Below are positions 1-6,329 of a DNA stretch of 7,431 nucleotides, one piece after another. Numbering within the stretch: the first letter of the stretch is position 1; each line of letters begins with the position of its first letter. The position numbers and the translations under genes were made by a program. Under the pieces are notes generated by a model, which saw only the letters and a list, made by a program, of their open reading frames with translations, had not been told where the DNA came from and searched no databases. The stretch is from Nitrosomonadales bacterium (GTDB lineage Bacteria > Pseudomonadota > Gammaproteobacteria > Burkholderiales > SG8-41): positions 1 through 7,431 of the forward strand of contig VFLF01000071.1 of assembly GCA_009885185.1 (NCBI GenBank), in the 5' to 3' direction.

Positions 1-320
1 CCCATGAACTTGTCGATGGTACCGCCGTGACTGATCGCAACTTCACTCATCTTGATCAGATAGCGGTTAAGCATGTCGAGCAACACGGGCGCGGGATGCG
101 ACTCGGAAATGGAGGTAAACCCGCGCAGATCGGTCAGCAGCACTGTCACCTCGCGCGCCGAAAACTTGTCCTTGCTCGCCAACCCGACGGAATTTCTGAC
201 CGCGTCGTTCAGCAATAACTCCAAACGCTCGCGTCCCAGGTGATCAAGCGGCGCGCCGGTTTCGCGCTCAATCAGCGATTGGATATTCTCCAGCATGGCG
301 GAGACGGTGGGCGTTTTCAT
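1..320 (-). CDS. Class III adenylate/guanylate cyclase, N-terminal part (cut by window edge)
   Basis: This frame gives 106 residues before running off the left edge. Class III cyclases make cAMP or cGMP from the nucleoside triphosphate. Residues 57-69 (REVTVLLTDLRGF) match the first conserved block of the catalytic domain, and D64 is the expected first metal-binding aspartate. GGTIDKFMG at the edge is the second block; its metal-binding aspartate would be the first codon outside the window. Only about 55 residues precede the catalytic domain, with no membrane segment or signal peptide, so a cytoplasmic enzyme is likely; any sensor or GAF domain would have to be C-terminal. The ATG at 320 is the first in-frame start after a stop at 345-347, but its Shine-Dalgarno sequence is poor. 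M9 is the alternative start. Nucleotide specificity cannot be read from this part. Confidence 0.87.
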   Translation of the reverse strand, partial: MKTPTVSAMLENIQSLIERETGAPLDHLGRERLELLLNDAVRNSVGLASKDKFSAREVTVLLTDLRGFTSISESHPAPVLLDMLNRYLIKMSEVAISHGGTIDKFM

Positions 321-367
321 TGGAGTAACAGGCGATTCAATCAGTCACGCAATAGACATACAGCAAC

Positions 368-389
368 GCTCTCGGGGCAGCCCGGGAGC
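368..389. other. Hairpin in the leader of the cyclase gene
   Basis: Two 9-base arms (368-376 and 381-389) flank a 4-base loop. On the plus strand they pair fully with one G.U wobble; on the minus-strand transcript that position becomes a C.A mismatch. It lies inside the predicted 5' leader of the cyclase gene and downstream of the aminotransferase stop. It could be a weak attenuator or the aminotransferase terminator. There is no T-run on either side, so intrinsic termination is not well supported. Confidence 0.35.
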
Positions 390-434
390 AGGTTCGTAAA
401 ACAAACACCGAACACTATTTCCGCTGCGATTTCT

Positions 435-463
435 AATATACCCGCGTTCTTTGCTTGTCACAA
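435..463 (-). promoter_or_regulatory. Sigma70-like promoter for the cyclase gene
   Basis: Read on the minus strand, TTGTGA (463-458) is followed after exactly 17 bases by TATATT (440-435). These match the -35 consensus at 4 of 6 and the -10 consensus at 5 of 6 positions. The transcript would start near 428, leaving a leader of about 108 bases that contains the 368-389 hairpin. The site lies just after the aminotransferase stop, so the cyclase is probably transcribed on its own and not only by read-through. Confidence 0.45.
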
Positions 464-467
464 TCAG

Positions 468-492
468 TACACAAATACCATTACACAAATAC
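468..492. repeat. Perfect 11-bp direct repeat upstream of the cyclase promoter
   Basis: TACACAAATAC occurs at 468-478 and again at 482-492, with a 14-base period. The pair sits directly upstream of the predicted -35 element, centred near -45 and -59 from the predicted transcription start. That is where an activator would contact RNA polymerase. It lies between the aminotransferase stop codon and the promoter, so coding constraint does not explain it. Its role as an operator is inferred from position only. Confidence 0.6.
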
Positions 493-500
493 TTCGTGGC

Positions 501-1715
501 TCATACGCCCGCAAGAAAGGCGCCAATGCGCCGAACGCCTTCGCACAGGCGCTCCACCGGGCGCGTATAGGCGAAGCGCACATGCTCCGCCACCCGATGC
601 TGGCCGAAATCGATGCCCGGCGTAATCGCCACGCCGGCCTGCTCGAGCAGGTCCAGCGCGAATGCATGACTGTCGCGCGTCAGGCTGCCGCAGCCCGCGT
701 AGATGTAAAACGCGCCCTGCGGCACATGCGGAATATCAAAGCCGAGGCCGCGCAGCGCCGGTACCAAAAAATCGCGCCGCTTGCGGAATTCCTCGCGGCG
801 CGCATCGCATATCGCTAGCGTTTCCGGCTGCAGCGCCGCGAGCGCCGCCATCTGGGCCGGTGTAGACGCCGACAACACGATGTTTTGCGCGAGTTTATCG
901 AGATCGCTCACGTACGCCGCCGGCGCCACCATCCAGCCCAGGCGCCAGCCCGTCATGTTGAAATATTTCGAAAAGCTGTTGATGACAAACACGTTGTCCG
1001 CGGCGCCAGGCACGCCAAGGGCAGTGGCCGCCGATTCCCCGTACACCAGCCCGTGATAAATCTCGTCAACGATGAGCGCGCCGTTGCGCCGCTGCGTGTA
1101 GGCCGCCATCGCCGCCAGATGCTCGCGCGGGATCAGCGTGCCCGTGGGATTGGACGGCGTGGCTACCAGCGCCGCGACCGTGCGCGCGCCCCAGTGATGC
1201 TCGATCAGCTCCGGCGTCAATTGATAAAGGCTGTCGGGGCCGACGGGTACGCCGACGGCTTCGCCCTCCATCATGCGTACAAAATGGCGATTCGCCGGAT
1301 AGCCCGGATCGGCCATCAGCACCTGATCGCCGGGATTGATCAGCGCCGCTATCGCCAGCAGCAAAGCCCCGGATGATCCCGAGGTGACGACTACGCGGTC
1401 GGGAGACACCTCGATGCCGTAGCGGGTTTGGTAAAACCCTGCAATCGCCTCGCGCAGCGCCGGTAAACCCAGCGCGGGCGTATAGAAAATCTCGCCCGTA
1501 TCCAGCGCGCGCATGCCCGCCTCGCACACCGGGCGTGGCGTGGAGAAATCCGGCTCGCCGATTTCCATATGCACGATGTCGCGCCCTTGCGCTTCCAGCG
1601 CCCGCGCCCGCGCCAGCAACGCCATCACCTGAAACGGCTCAATGCCACTCATGCGCGCGGCCAGTGGAAAGCTGCCGTGCTTCAATCCGGCCTCGTCAGA
1701 AAATCTCATGGGCAT
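501..1715 (-). CDS. Pyridoxal-phosphate aminotransferase, class I/II (aspartate aminotransferase superfamily)
   Basis: This complete 404-residue protein has the usual length and order of motifs for a fold-type I aminotransferase, a cytoplasmic enzyme that moves amino groups between amino acids and 2-oxo acids. Visible landmarks are the N-terminal EIGEPDF block (51-57), SGSSGALLL near 112-120 in the cofactor phosphate-binding region, SNPTG (188-192) with N189, and VDEIY (216-220) with D217 facing the pyridine nitrogen. SFSKYFNMTGWRLGW (247-261) carries K250 as the Schiff-base lysine. R380 is the expected carboxylate-binding arginine. The ATG at 1715 is preceded by GGGAGA at a spacing of about five bases, which favours it over the ATG at 1709. 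No signal peptide is present. The donor amino acid cannot be settled from motifs, so I give no gene symbol. Nothing around it suggests a dedicated pathway. Confidence 0.95.
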   Translation of the reverse strand: MPMRFSDEAGLKHGSFPLAARMSGIEPFQVMALLARARALEAQGRDIVHMEIGEPDFSTPRPVCEAGMRALDTGEIFYTPALGLPALREAIAGFYQTRYGIEVSPDRVVVTSGSSGALLLAIAALINPGDQVLMADPGYPANRHFVRMMEGEAVGVPVGPDSLYQLTPELIEHHWGARTVAALVATPSNPTGTLIPREHLAAMAAYTQRRNGALIVDEIYHGLVYGESAATALGVPGAADNVFVINSFSKYFNMTGWRLGWMVAPAAYVSDLDKLAQNIVLSASTPAQMAALAALQPETLAICDARREEFRKRRDFLVPALRGLGFDIPHVPQGAFYIYAGCGSLTRDSHAFALDLLEQAGVAITPGIDFGQHRVAEHVRFAYTRPVERLCEGVRRIGAFLAGV

Positions 1716-1955
1716 GGCAATCTCCCAGCGGCGGATGCCCAGGCGCGGTCGGGTCGACTGACAAATTGGGACGTGTCATGCGCATTCGAAGGCAAGGACG
1801 TTCGATACAGTCTAATAGACGACAAAAGCGGCCAGCGCCGGACCTTCGATTCTTACGCGTCGCCGGCTGTGCAATGAACAGGTTCATGCTAACATTATTC
1901 TCGCATGGGCTTGCAAGCACCCGCGTGCCGCACCGACTAACCTTAGGGAGCAGCC
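1716..1955. other. Divergent intergenic region between the aminotransferase and fecR-like genes
   Basis: These 240 bases must carry the promoters of both flanking genes, which are transcribed away from each other. I see no convincing coding sequence. Three small symmetric elements are visible: GTCTA-A-TAGAC at 1810-1820, ATGAAC-AG-GTTCAT at 1874-1887, and the perfect palindrome GCTTGCAAGC at 1909-1918. A weak -10-like TAACAT occurs at 1890-1895 for the rightward gene, without a good -35 box. No strong sigma70 pair can be assigned in either direction. Confidence 0.5.
1874..1887. promoter_or_regulatory. Possible operator upstream of the fecR-like gene
   Basis: ATGAAC and GTTCAT form a perfect 6-bp inverted repeat with a 2-base spacer, just before the -10-like TAACAT. 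It lies about 70 bases upstream of the FecR-domain start codon. Its size suits a small dimeric repressor site, but I do not recognise it as a known regulator motif. A palindrome this short can also occur by chance. Confidence 0.3.
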
Positions 1956-2690
1956 ATGAATCCGTTTGACAAAATTGATGATCCTCGCCGCCGCCTGCTG
2001 ATCGAGGCGCTGACTGCCGGTTTTTTCGCGTGGGGAATTCCCGTAGGTGCGAATGCCCAGAACGTTTTTGGCAGCCGCCCGACAAAGCTCCCGCCCGGAC
2101 AGTCCATTTACCGGCTGGTTGGTACGGTTACCGTTAACGACACGCCCGCGACGCTGCAAACGGTCATTCGCATCGGTGACACGGTCGAGACCGGAAAAGG
2201 CAGCGAGATCTGTTTTGTCGTCGGCGACCAATCCATGCTGCTGCGCGCCGAAACCCGCTGCATCATTGAGGGTGAGAAAAAGCAGGCCGCGTCGGTGCTG
2301 GTATCCACCCTGCGCCTGGTCACAGGGAAGTGCTTGTCGGTATCGCGCAATTCACAAATGCAGGTGGTGACCACGGCCGCCACTATCGGCATTCGCGGCA
2401 CGGGCTGGTACGCGGAGTCCGATCCGGAGCAAACCTATTTCTGCACCTGCTACGGCCGCACTGAGGTTGCGTCGAACAGCGACCCGCAAAGCACGGAAAC
2501 CATCGTCGCCAAGCACCATGACCGTCCGATTTACATTCTGGCCAAGTCAGCGACCGGTCAGGCAATCCGTAACGCTCCGTTCATCAACCATACCGATCAG
2601 GAGTTGTCGCTGATTGAGACGCTGGTCGGCAGAACGCCGCCGTTCATTTTCCCGAAAGACGACTACAAGGGTCCGCGCCGCGAGTACTGA
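1956..2690 (+). CDS. Exported FecR-domain protein
   Basis: This 244-residue protein begins with an export signal: RRRLL at 11-15, a hydrophobic stretch to about 33 and a likely cleavage site after ANA (32-34). The arginines just before the hydrophobic core suggest, but do not prove, Tat export. Residues of about 53-172 look like a FecR domain, a beta-rich fold first known from ferric citrate signalling and common in envelope proteins. IRIGDTVETG (71-80), LRLVTG (119-124) and TAATIGIRGTGWY (140-152) are the recognisable pieces. No anti-sigma N-terminal domain and no transmembrane anchor are present, and no FecI-type sigma factor or TonB receptor is nearby, so classical FecR signalling is unlikely. 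Five cysteines occur (86, 102, 126, 163, 165), including C163-T-C165, followed by an HH pair at 187-188. AGGGAG at 1945-1950, five bases before the ATG, supports the start. Confidence 0.85.
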   Translation: MNPFDKIDDPRRRLLIEALTAGFFAWGIPVGANAQNVFGSRPTKLPPGQSIYRLVGTVTVNDTPATLQTVIRIGDTVETGKGSEICFVVGDQSMLLRAETRCIIEGEKKQAASVLVSTLRLVTGKCLSVSRNSQMQVVTTAATIGIRGTGWYAESDPEQTYFCTCYGRTEVASNSDPQSTETIVAKHHDRPIYILAKSATGQAIRNAPFINHTDQELSLIETLVGRTPPFIFPKDDYKGPRREY

Positions 2691-2715
2691 TCCCGAGCGT
2701 TGAACTAGGGATCAG
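2687..2715. terminator. Shared dyad covering both convergent stop codons
   Basis: CTGATCCC (2687-2694) and GGGATCAG (2708-2715) form a perfect 8-bp stem with a 13-base loop. The left arm contains the TGA of the FecR-domain gene and the right arm contains the TGA of the convergent autotransporter-like gene. A bidirectional terminator is the natural reading for two genes only 21 bp apart. There is no T-run on either side, so it would be weak as an intrinsic terminator. Confidence 0.45.
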
Positions 2716-5654
2716 AACCGCATCAGGTAGGCAATCGAGTACTGATTGGCGCTATAGGTGGCACTGCCGCCATAGGTAGCTCCGACGCCGCCATACAGCG
2801 TGCTATTGACCTGGCCGGTCGGCGTAGAGCGCGCATAGCGCCAGGAAAAGTCGATCGAATCCCGTGGACCCAGCGGATAGTTATAACCCAGGGTCCAGAT
2901 CGTCGTCCGCGCTTCGTAACGATACGCCGACCACGCGGCAGTACCGTAGACATCGTCCGTCGTCGAGACTTTTGCCTGTGCGTTATAGTAGAGCGACGTC
3001 GGCGCCGAGGTTACCGTGTCGCCGCGCCGGTATTCCCCGCCTAGATACAATGACCCGCTTTGGCCGAGGTCGTAATCGAGATTGAACCGCACCGAATAGT
3101 CGCGTCCGTCGAACACGGTGTTGTTCCGCGCTTCACGGTAGTTACGCACCAGCGCGCCGAAAATGTCGATACGGTCGGTCAGCGCCTGCCGCGCATTGAT
3201 GCCGAGACTATAGCGACGGCCACTGCGCAAGCTGGAGTTGTACTCATCGATGGACGCGCGCCCAAACAACCCAAACGTCACGGCGTCGAATTCCCCCGAT
3301 GTGCGATACTGCCATTCTCCCTGAACGCCGCCGGAGAACCGGTCGAGTCCGGAGTAGGTCTGGAGTTTGTCGCCGCTCAGGAATCCGGAAGCCACCACGC
3401 GCGCGTGATCCGTTAGCGGGAAAGTCATGCCCGTGCCGACATTGATACTGTAGATGCGATCCGAGAGTTTTTCGGACGCATCGCGTGCACGGTTAAGATT
3501 ATCGTCCCACATCATGCCTGCTTCGACGCGCAGCGGATCGCTGAATAACTTGGACGCCACCAATCCCGTTGGCAGGCCTTTGCCATCGAGTTCCTTCGAA
3601 ATCCAGAAACGCAGCGAGTGACTATGATCGGGGCCGAAGGAACGCAGCGTCTGATAGTCGAAACCAAGTTTCAAACCGTCGCGCAGGATGAAATCGCTGC
3701 CGAATCCGAGCAGCACTGAATTGCGATTGCCGGTAAGCCCCGGCACCCCATAAAGCGGGCCGGCAAGCTGGTCGGCATACGAAAGCGTTGCCGCGCGATC
3801 GCCTTCGATCCCGTGCGTGAATTCGACCCGAAGTCGCGGCACAGCCCATCCAAAATTGGTCTGATGCGCGGTTTCGGCACGCAGTCCCAGCGAAAGATTC
3901 GTCGAACGCAGCGTTTGATCATGATAGGTCAGCGCGTTTAATCCGGCGCCAATTTCCGTTGCGCGCTTGAGCCTGTCTATGTCGAAATCGATCCGGCCAT
4001 ACGGCGAGAGCAGCAATCCATCCGCACGATGCTCGTAACCTGCAGCTATCGAACCAAACCACTGGTCACCTTTGCGTTTGGCGCGCGCGTAATCGGCCGC
4101 GGCTGCCACAAAACGCTGCGAATCGTAATTTAGAGATCCATAACCCAGCATGCCGTCGACAAATACGTTGCGCGCCGGCTGATAACTACCATAAAACGCA
4201 ATCGACGCACCGTGCGCCTTATTACTGGAACCGTCGATGCCGATTTGCGTTTTGTCGCGCGCATAGCCCACGCCCACACCCATCGCCAAGGTGTCGCTGA
4301 AACGATGGTCCATGCCTACCGTGAGGCCGTCCGTGGTGAATCGCAGTCCGTTGCTGTCGCCCGTTTGATCGCGCGTGCCGAAGTTGAGGCTGCCACCCAG
4401 CCACACGCCGGTGCCCGCCGGCGCGATCCCATCGGCGCGTCCGCTCGCCGACAGATTGAGCGATCCGGTGTTCGCAGCACCCGCCAGTGAAGTGATGAAT
4501 GACGCAGGCAACAATGGCGAAACAGCAGATGCATCGCGACGCGTACCGAATTCCGGGGTGCCGCGGGCAAGCAATCCCAGCCCTTGGCTACCGCCGACAT
4601 CGGCCACGCCTGCGCGGATGCGCGGTGCCCATCCGGCGACTGCAAACGGATCGCGGGCCGCGAAGCCGTTGGCGGGGCTGATCGTTTCACTAAGGCCTGC
4701 CCCCGTGCCAGCAGTAGCGATAGTGCTGCCGCTGGATGATCCCAGATGCAGGGATTCCATGCGCCGCTGCAGGTTGGAAATCTGCGACCTCGCAAATCGC
4801 TTGGCGGTGTCGGCCTGAGAACGCAATAAGCCCCGCACCACCGGATTCAATGACGGATCGGGACGACCACTTACACTGACCGTTACCGCCGCGGCGGTTG
4901 ACGACCCCGCGCCGTTGAATGCAGCATAGGTAAACGCATCCGCCCCGAAATAATCCCGCGCCGGCGTGTAGGTCACCACCGTGCCGTTAACCGTCACCGT
5001 CCCATGCGCCGGGGCCGACACCACGGCCACGCCGGTGGCACCGCCGCTGGTGAAGGGTAAGAAGTCGAGGGTCGTCGCGGTGTTGACCGGAACCGTCATC
5101 GCTGCCGCGCCTGCGGTAGGCCCGCCAACGGATGCAATTCCGGTGCCGGCGAGCGTTACCGTGCGGCCGGTGATACAACCTACACAAGGTGGATTCAGCG
5201 GAACGTTCACTGTAGCCGTCTTTGCGCCCCCGGTCACTGGCCGGAATGCCACGGTGATGGTGCATAGTGTTCCGCCGCCTGCCGCAGCATCGTGCGTGGG
5301 CCCGTTGGCGGGCGAACACGTGCCGCCGGTAATCAGGAAATCCGCGGCATTCGGCCCGCTGATGGTGATGTTACCGAGCATCGCCATGGCACCCACAGGG
5401 CCGGTCACCGCGGCAACAAAGATGGTTTGCGAGGCGCTGGTAGTCGCTGCTGCCTGATTGGCAAAAGTCAACGTCGGCGTGTCCGGGGCGCCGCCGCCAT
5501 GGTGAGCGATACGTGCGTTGGCGGCGGTGGCTCCTACCGCAATACACTGGACGCTTCCGCCGCACTCTGCATAAGCAGCAGAAGCGCAAAAAAACCCAGC
5601 AGTAATCAGCAGCGTACGGCAGAGCAGTTGACTAAGCGATATTATTTGCCGCAT
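2712..5654 (-). CDS. Autotransporter-like outer-membrane protein with two tandem beta-barrels
   Basis: This 980-residue protein has a Sec signal peptide with probable cleavage after AYA (27-29). Residues 60-175 resemble an Ig-like choice-of-anchor D domain and 185-262 a bacterial Ig/cadherin-like domain, with the typical segment YTPARDYFGADAFTY at 229-243. Residues 270-305 form a likely helix (SQADTAKRFARSQ onward), followed by a Gly/Ala/Ser-rich linker. Residues of about 414-689 show a dozen amphipathic strands like an autotransporter beta-domain, closing with LRFWISKEL. A second set of strands fills about 705-980 and ends in QYSIAYLMRF, with the C-terminal phenylalanine expected for outer-membrane insertion. 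All six mature cysteines (31, 37, 113, 131, 157, 160) lie before residue 161. The ATG at 5654 is the only start in this frame below the upstream stop at 5724-5726. It sits five bases from a G10 tract that forms its ribosome-binding region. The passenger's ligand and function are unknown. Confidence 0.85.
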   Translation of the reverse strand: MRQIISLSQLLCRTLLITAGFFCASAAYAECGGSVQCIAVGATAANARIAHHGGGAPDTPTLTFANQAAATTSASQTIFVAAVTGPVGAMAMLGNITISGPNAADFLITGGTCSPANGPTHDAAAGGGTLCTITVAFRPVTGGAKTATVNVPLNPPCVGCITGRTVTLAGTGIASVGGPTAGAAAMTVPVNTATTLDFLPFTSGGATGVAVVSAPAHGTVTVNGTVVTYTPARDYFGADAFTYAAFNGAGSSTAAAVTVSVSGRPDPSLNPVVRGLLRSQADTAKRFARSQISNLQRRMESLHLGSSSGSTIATAGTGAGLSETISPANGFAARDPFAVAGWAPRIRAGVADVGGSQGLGLLARGTPEFGTRRDASAVSPLLPASFITSLAGAANTGSLNLSASGRADGIAPAGTGVWLGGSLNFGTRDQTGDSNGLRFTTDGLTVGMDHRFSDTLAMGVGVGYARDKTQIGIDGSSNKAHGASIAFYGSYQPARNVFVDGMLGYGSLNYDSQRFVAAAADYARAKRKGDQWFGSIAAGYEHRADGLLLSPYGRIDFDIDRLKRATEIGAGLNALTYHDQTLRSTNLSLGLRAETAHQTNFGWAVPRLRVEFTHGIEGDRAATLSYADQLAGPLYGVPGLTGNRNSVLLGFGSDFILRDGLKLGFDYQTLRSFGPDHSHSLRFWISKELDGKGLPTGLVASKLFSDPLRVEAGMMWDDNLNRARDASEKLSDRIYSINVGTGMTFPLTDHARVVASGFLSGDKLQTYSGLDRFSGGVQGEWQYRTSGEFDAVTFGLFGRASIDEYNSSLRSGRRYSLGINARQALTDRIDIFGALVRNYREARNNTVFDGRDYSVRFNLDYDLGQSGSLYLGGEYRRGDTVTSAPTSLYYNAQAKVSTTDDVYGTAAWSAYRYEARTTIWTLGYNYPLGPRDSIDFSWRYARSTPTGQVNSTLYGGVGATYGGSATYSANQYSIAYLMRF

Positions 5655-5659
5655 GGATA

Positions 5660-5669
5660 CCCCCCCCCC
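5660..5669. repeat. C10 homopolymer (G10 on the coding strand) in the ribosome-binding region
   Basis: Ten consecutive C bases read on the minus strand as GGA followed by ten G, then TATCC and the ATG of the autotransporter-like gene. The run makes up the Shine-Dalgarno region itself. Changes in its length by slipped-strand mispairing would move or alter the pairing site relative to the start codon without changing the protein frame. Its length may also be misread during sequencing. Confidence 0.85.
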
Positions 5670-5697
5670 TCCAGCATCATCACCAAGAGCCGACGTA

Positions 5698-5716
5698 ACG
5701 ATGTTATCACAATCGT
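5698..5716. promoter_or_regulatory. Weak dyad in the divergent spacer
   Basis: ACGAT (5698-5702) and ATCGT (5712-5716) form a 5-bp inverted repeat with a 9-base gap, close to an operator-sized 19-bp dyad. It sits between the divergent autotransporter-like and Sel1-repeat genes, in the upstream region of both. I found no good -35/-10 pair in either direction to anchor it, so this is a tentative call. Confidence 0.2.
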
Positions 5717-5806
5717 CAGGCGATTACCTGCATTGGAAACACGTCAGGCCTTGCACCGTCTAGGCAATTTTGCACTAACATGCGTTTTCGCGATCCGCCG
5801 GAACTC

Positions 5807-6271
5807 ATGATGAAATCTTGGCTGTACTGGCTGGCCCTCATGCTAATGTCGTATCACGGCGCCAGTGTCGCGCATCCCGAAGAAGGCGATCCCACCCAGA
5901 ACGTCAGGCTCCTGCGACCGCTCGCGGAAAAGGGCAACCCGCTTGCTCAGTACAATTTGGCCGTGCTGTATGCCAATGGATCGGGCGTGCGGCGGGATTA
6001 CCAAGAAGCCGCCAAGTGGTATCGGCTTTCGGCGGCTCAGGGAACCAAGTTGGCCCAATACCAACTGGGTGTCTTCTACGCCGACGGAAAGGGCGTCAAA
6101 CAGCATTTTGTTCGCGCCTATATGTGGTACACGTTGGCCGCCGCGAAGGGCCATGTTGAAGCAAAAAAACGACGCGACGGACTGATCAAACGCATGAAGC
6201 CCGCGATGATCGCCGAGGCTGAAAAGCTGGCCGACGATTGCGAAAAACGAAACTACTCAGGTTGTGAATAG
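5807..6271 (+). CDS. Small secreted Sel1-repeat (tetratricopeptide-like) protein
   Basis: From the ATG at 5807 this is a 154-residue protein with a signal peptide (MMKSWLYWLALMLMSYHG, cleavage probably after SVA at 20-22). Two complete 36-residue Sel1 repeats follow, at about 44-79 and 80-115. Each has the pattern LAQYxLxxxYAxGxGV, a short turn, then an alanine-rich helix ending in AAxG. A partial third helix and a charged tail with CEKRNYSGC end the protein. Sel1 repeats form a helical solenoid that binds other proteins; no catalytic residues are expected. The frame is open back to an ATG at 5780, but that adds MRFRDPPEL before the signal and has no ribosome-binding site. GGA at 5800-5802 favours the ATG pair at 5807/5810. 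The gene is divergent from the autotransporter-like gene, and its product is probably periplasmic. Confidence 0.85.
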   Translation: MMKSWLYWLALMLMSYHGASVAHPEEGDPTQNVRLLRPLAEKGNPLAQYNLAVLYANGSGVRRDYQEAAKWYRLSAAQGTKLAQYQLGVFYADGKGVKQHFVRAYMWYTLAAAKGHVEAKKRRDGLIKRMKPAMIAEAEKLADDCEKRNYSGCE

Positions 6272-6276
6272 ATTTA

Positions 6277-6312
6277 GAGCGCCCGGGCGAGACGCCGCGC
6301 CCCGGGCCGCTC
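6277..6312. terminator. GC-rich bidirectional terminator-like hairpin
   Basis: GAGCG-CCCGGG (6277-6287) pairs with CCCGGG-C-CGCTC (6301-6312), giving 11 pairs with one bulged C and a 13-base loop. It lies six bases after the Sel1-repeat stop and 17 bases beyond the end of the convergent hydrolase gene, so it could serve both. TAAATC follows it on the minus strand, a very weak T-rich tail. Confidence 0.5.
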
Positions 6313-6329
6313 AACGCCATCCGGCTACG

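Noticed and set aside
458..477. CRP (cAMP receptor) site near TTGTGA upstream of the cyclase
   Set aside because: The left half TGTGA is present, but no TCACA half-site follows at the right spacing.
240..818. 192-codon plus-strand frame spanning the cyclase-aminotransferase spacer
   Set aside because: Both ends lie antisense to real genes, and the composition shows no domain or signal. The middle covers the promoter and repeats.
885..1376. 163-codon open frame on the plus strand opposite the aminotransferase
   Set aside because: It is an Arg-rich translation without motifs, lying entirely inside a convincing aminotransferase gene. It is typical of antisense frames in GC-rich coding DNA.
1909..1918. 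Perfect 10-bp palindrome GCTTGCAAGC as an operator
   Set aside because: A single short palindrome with no second copy and no recognised regulator; kept only as a remark on the intergenic region.
5655..5726. G10 tract inside the coding region, giving frame-shifting phase variation
   Set aside because: No ATG, GTG or TTG exists in frame between the tract and the stop at 5724-5726, and the ATG at 5654 already begins a clean signal peptide. The tract is therefore in the leader, not the frame.
5292..5810. 172-codon plus-strand frame across the 5' end of the autotransporter-like gene
   Set aside because: It is antisense to the signal peptide and Ig-like domains and runs through the C10 tract, with no ribosome-binding site or motif.
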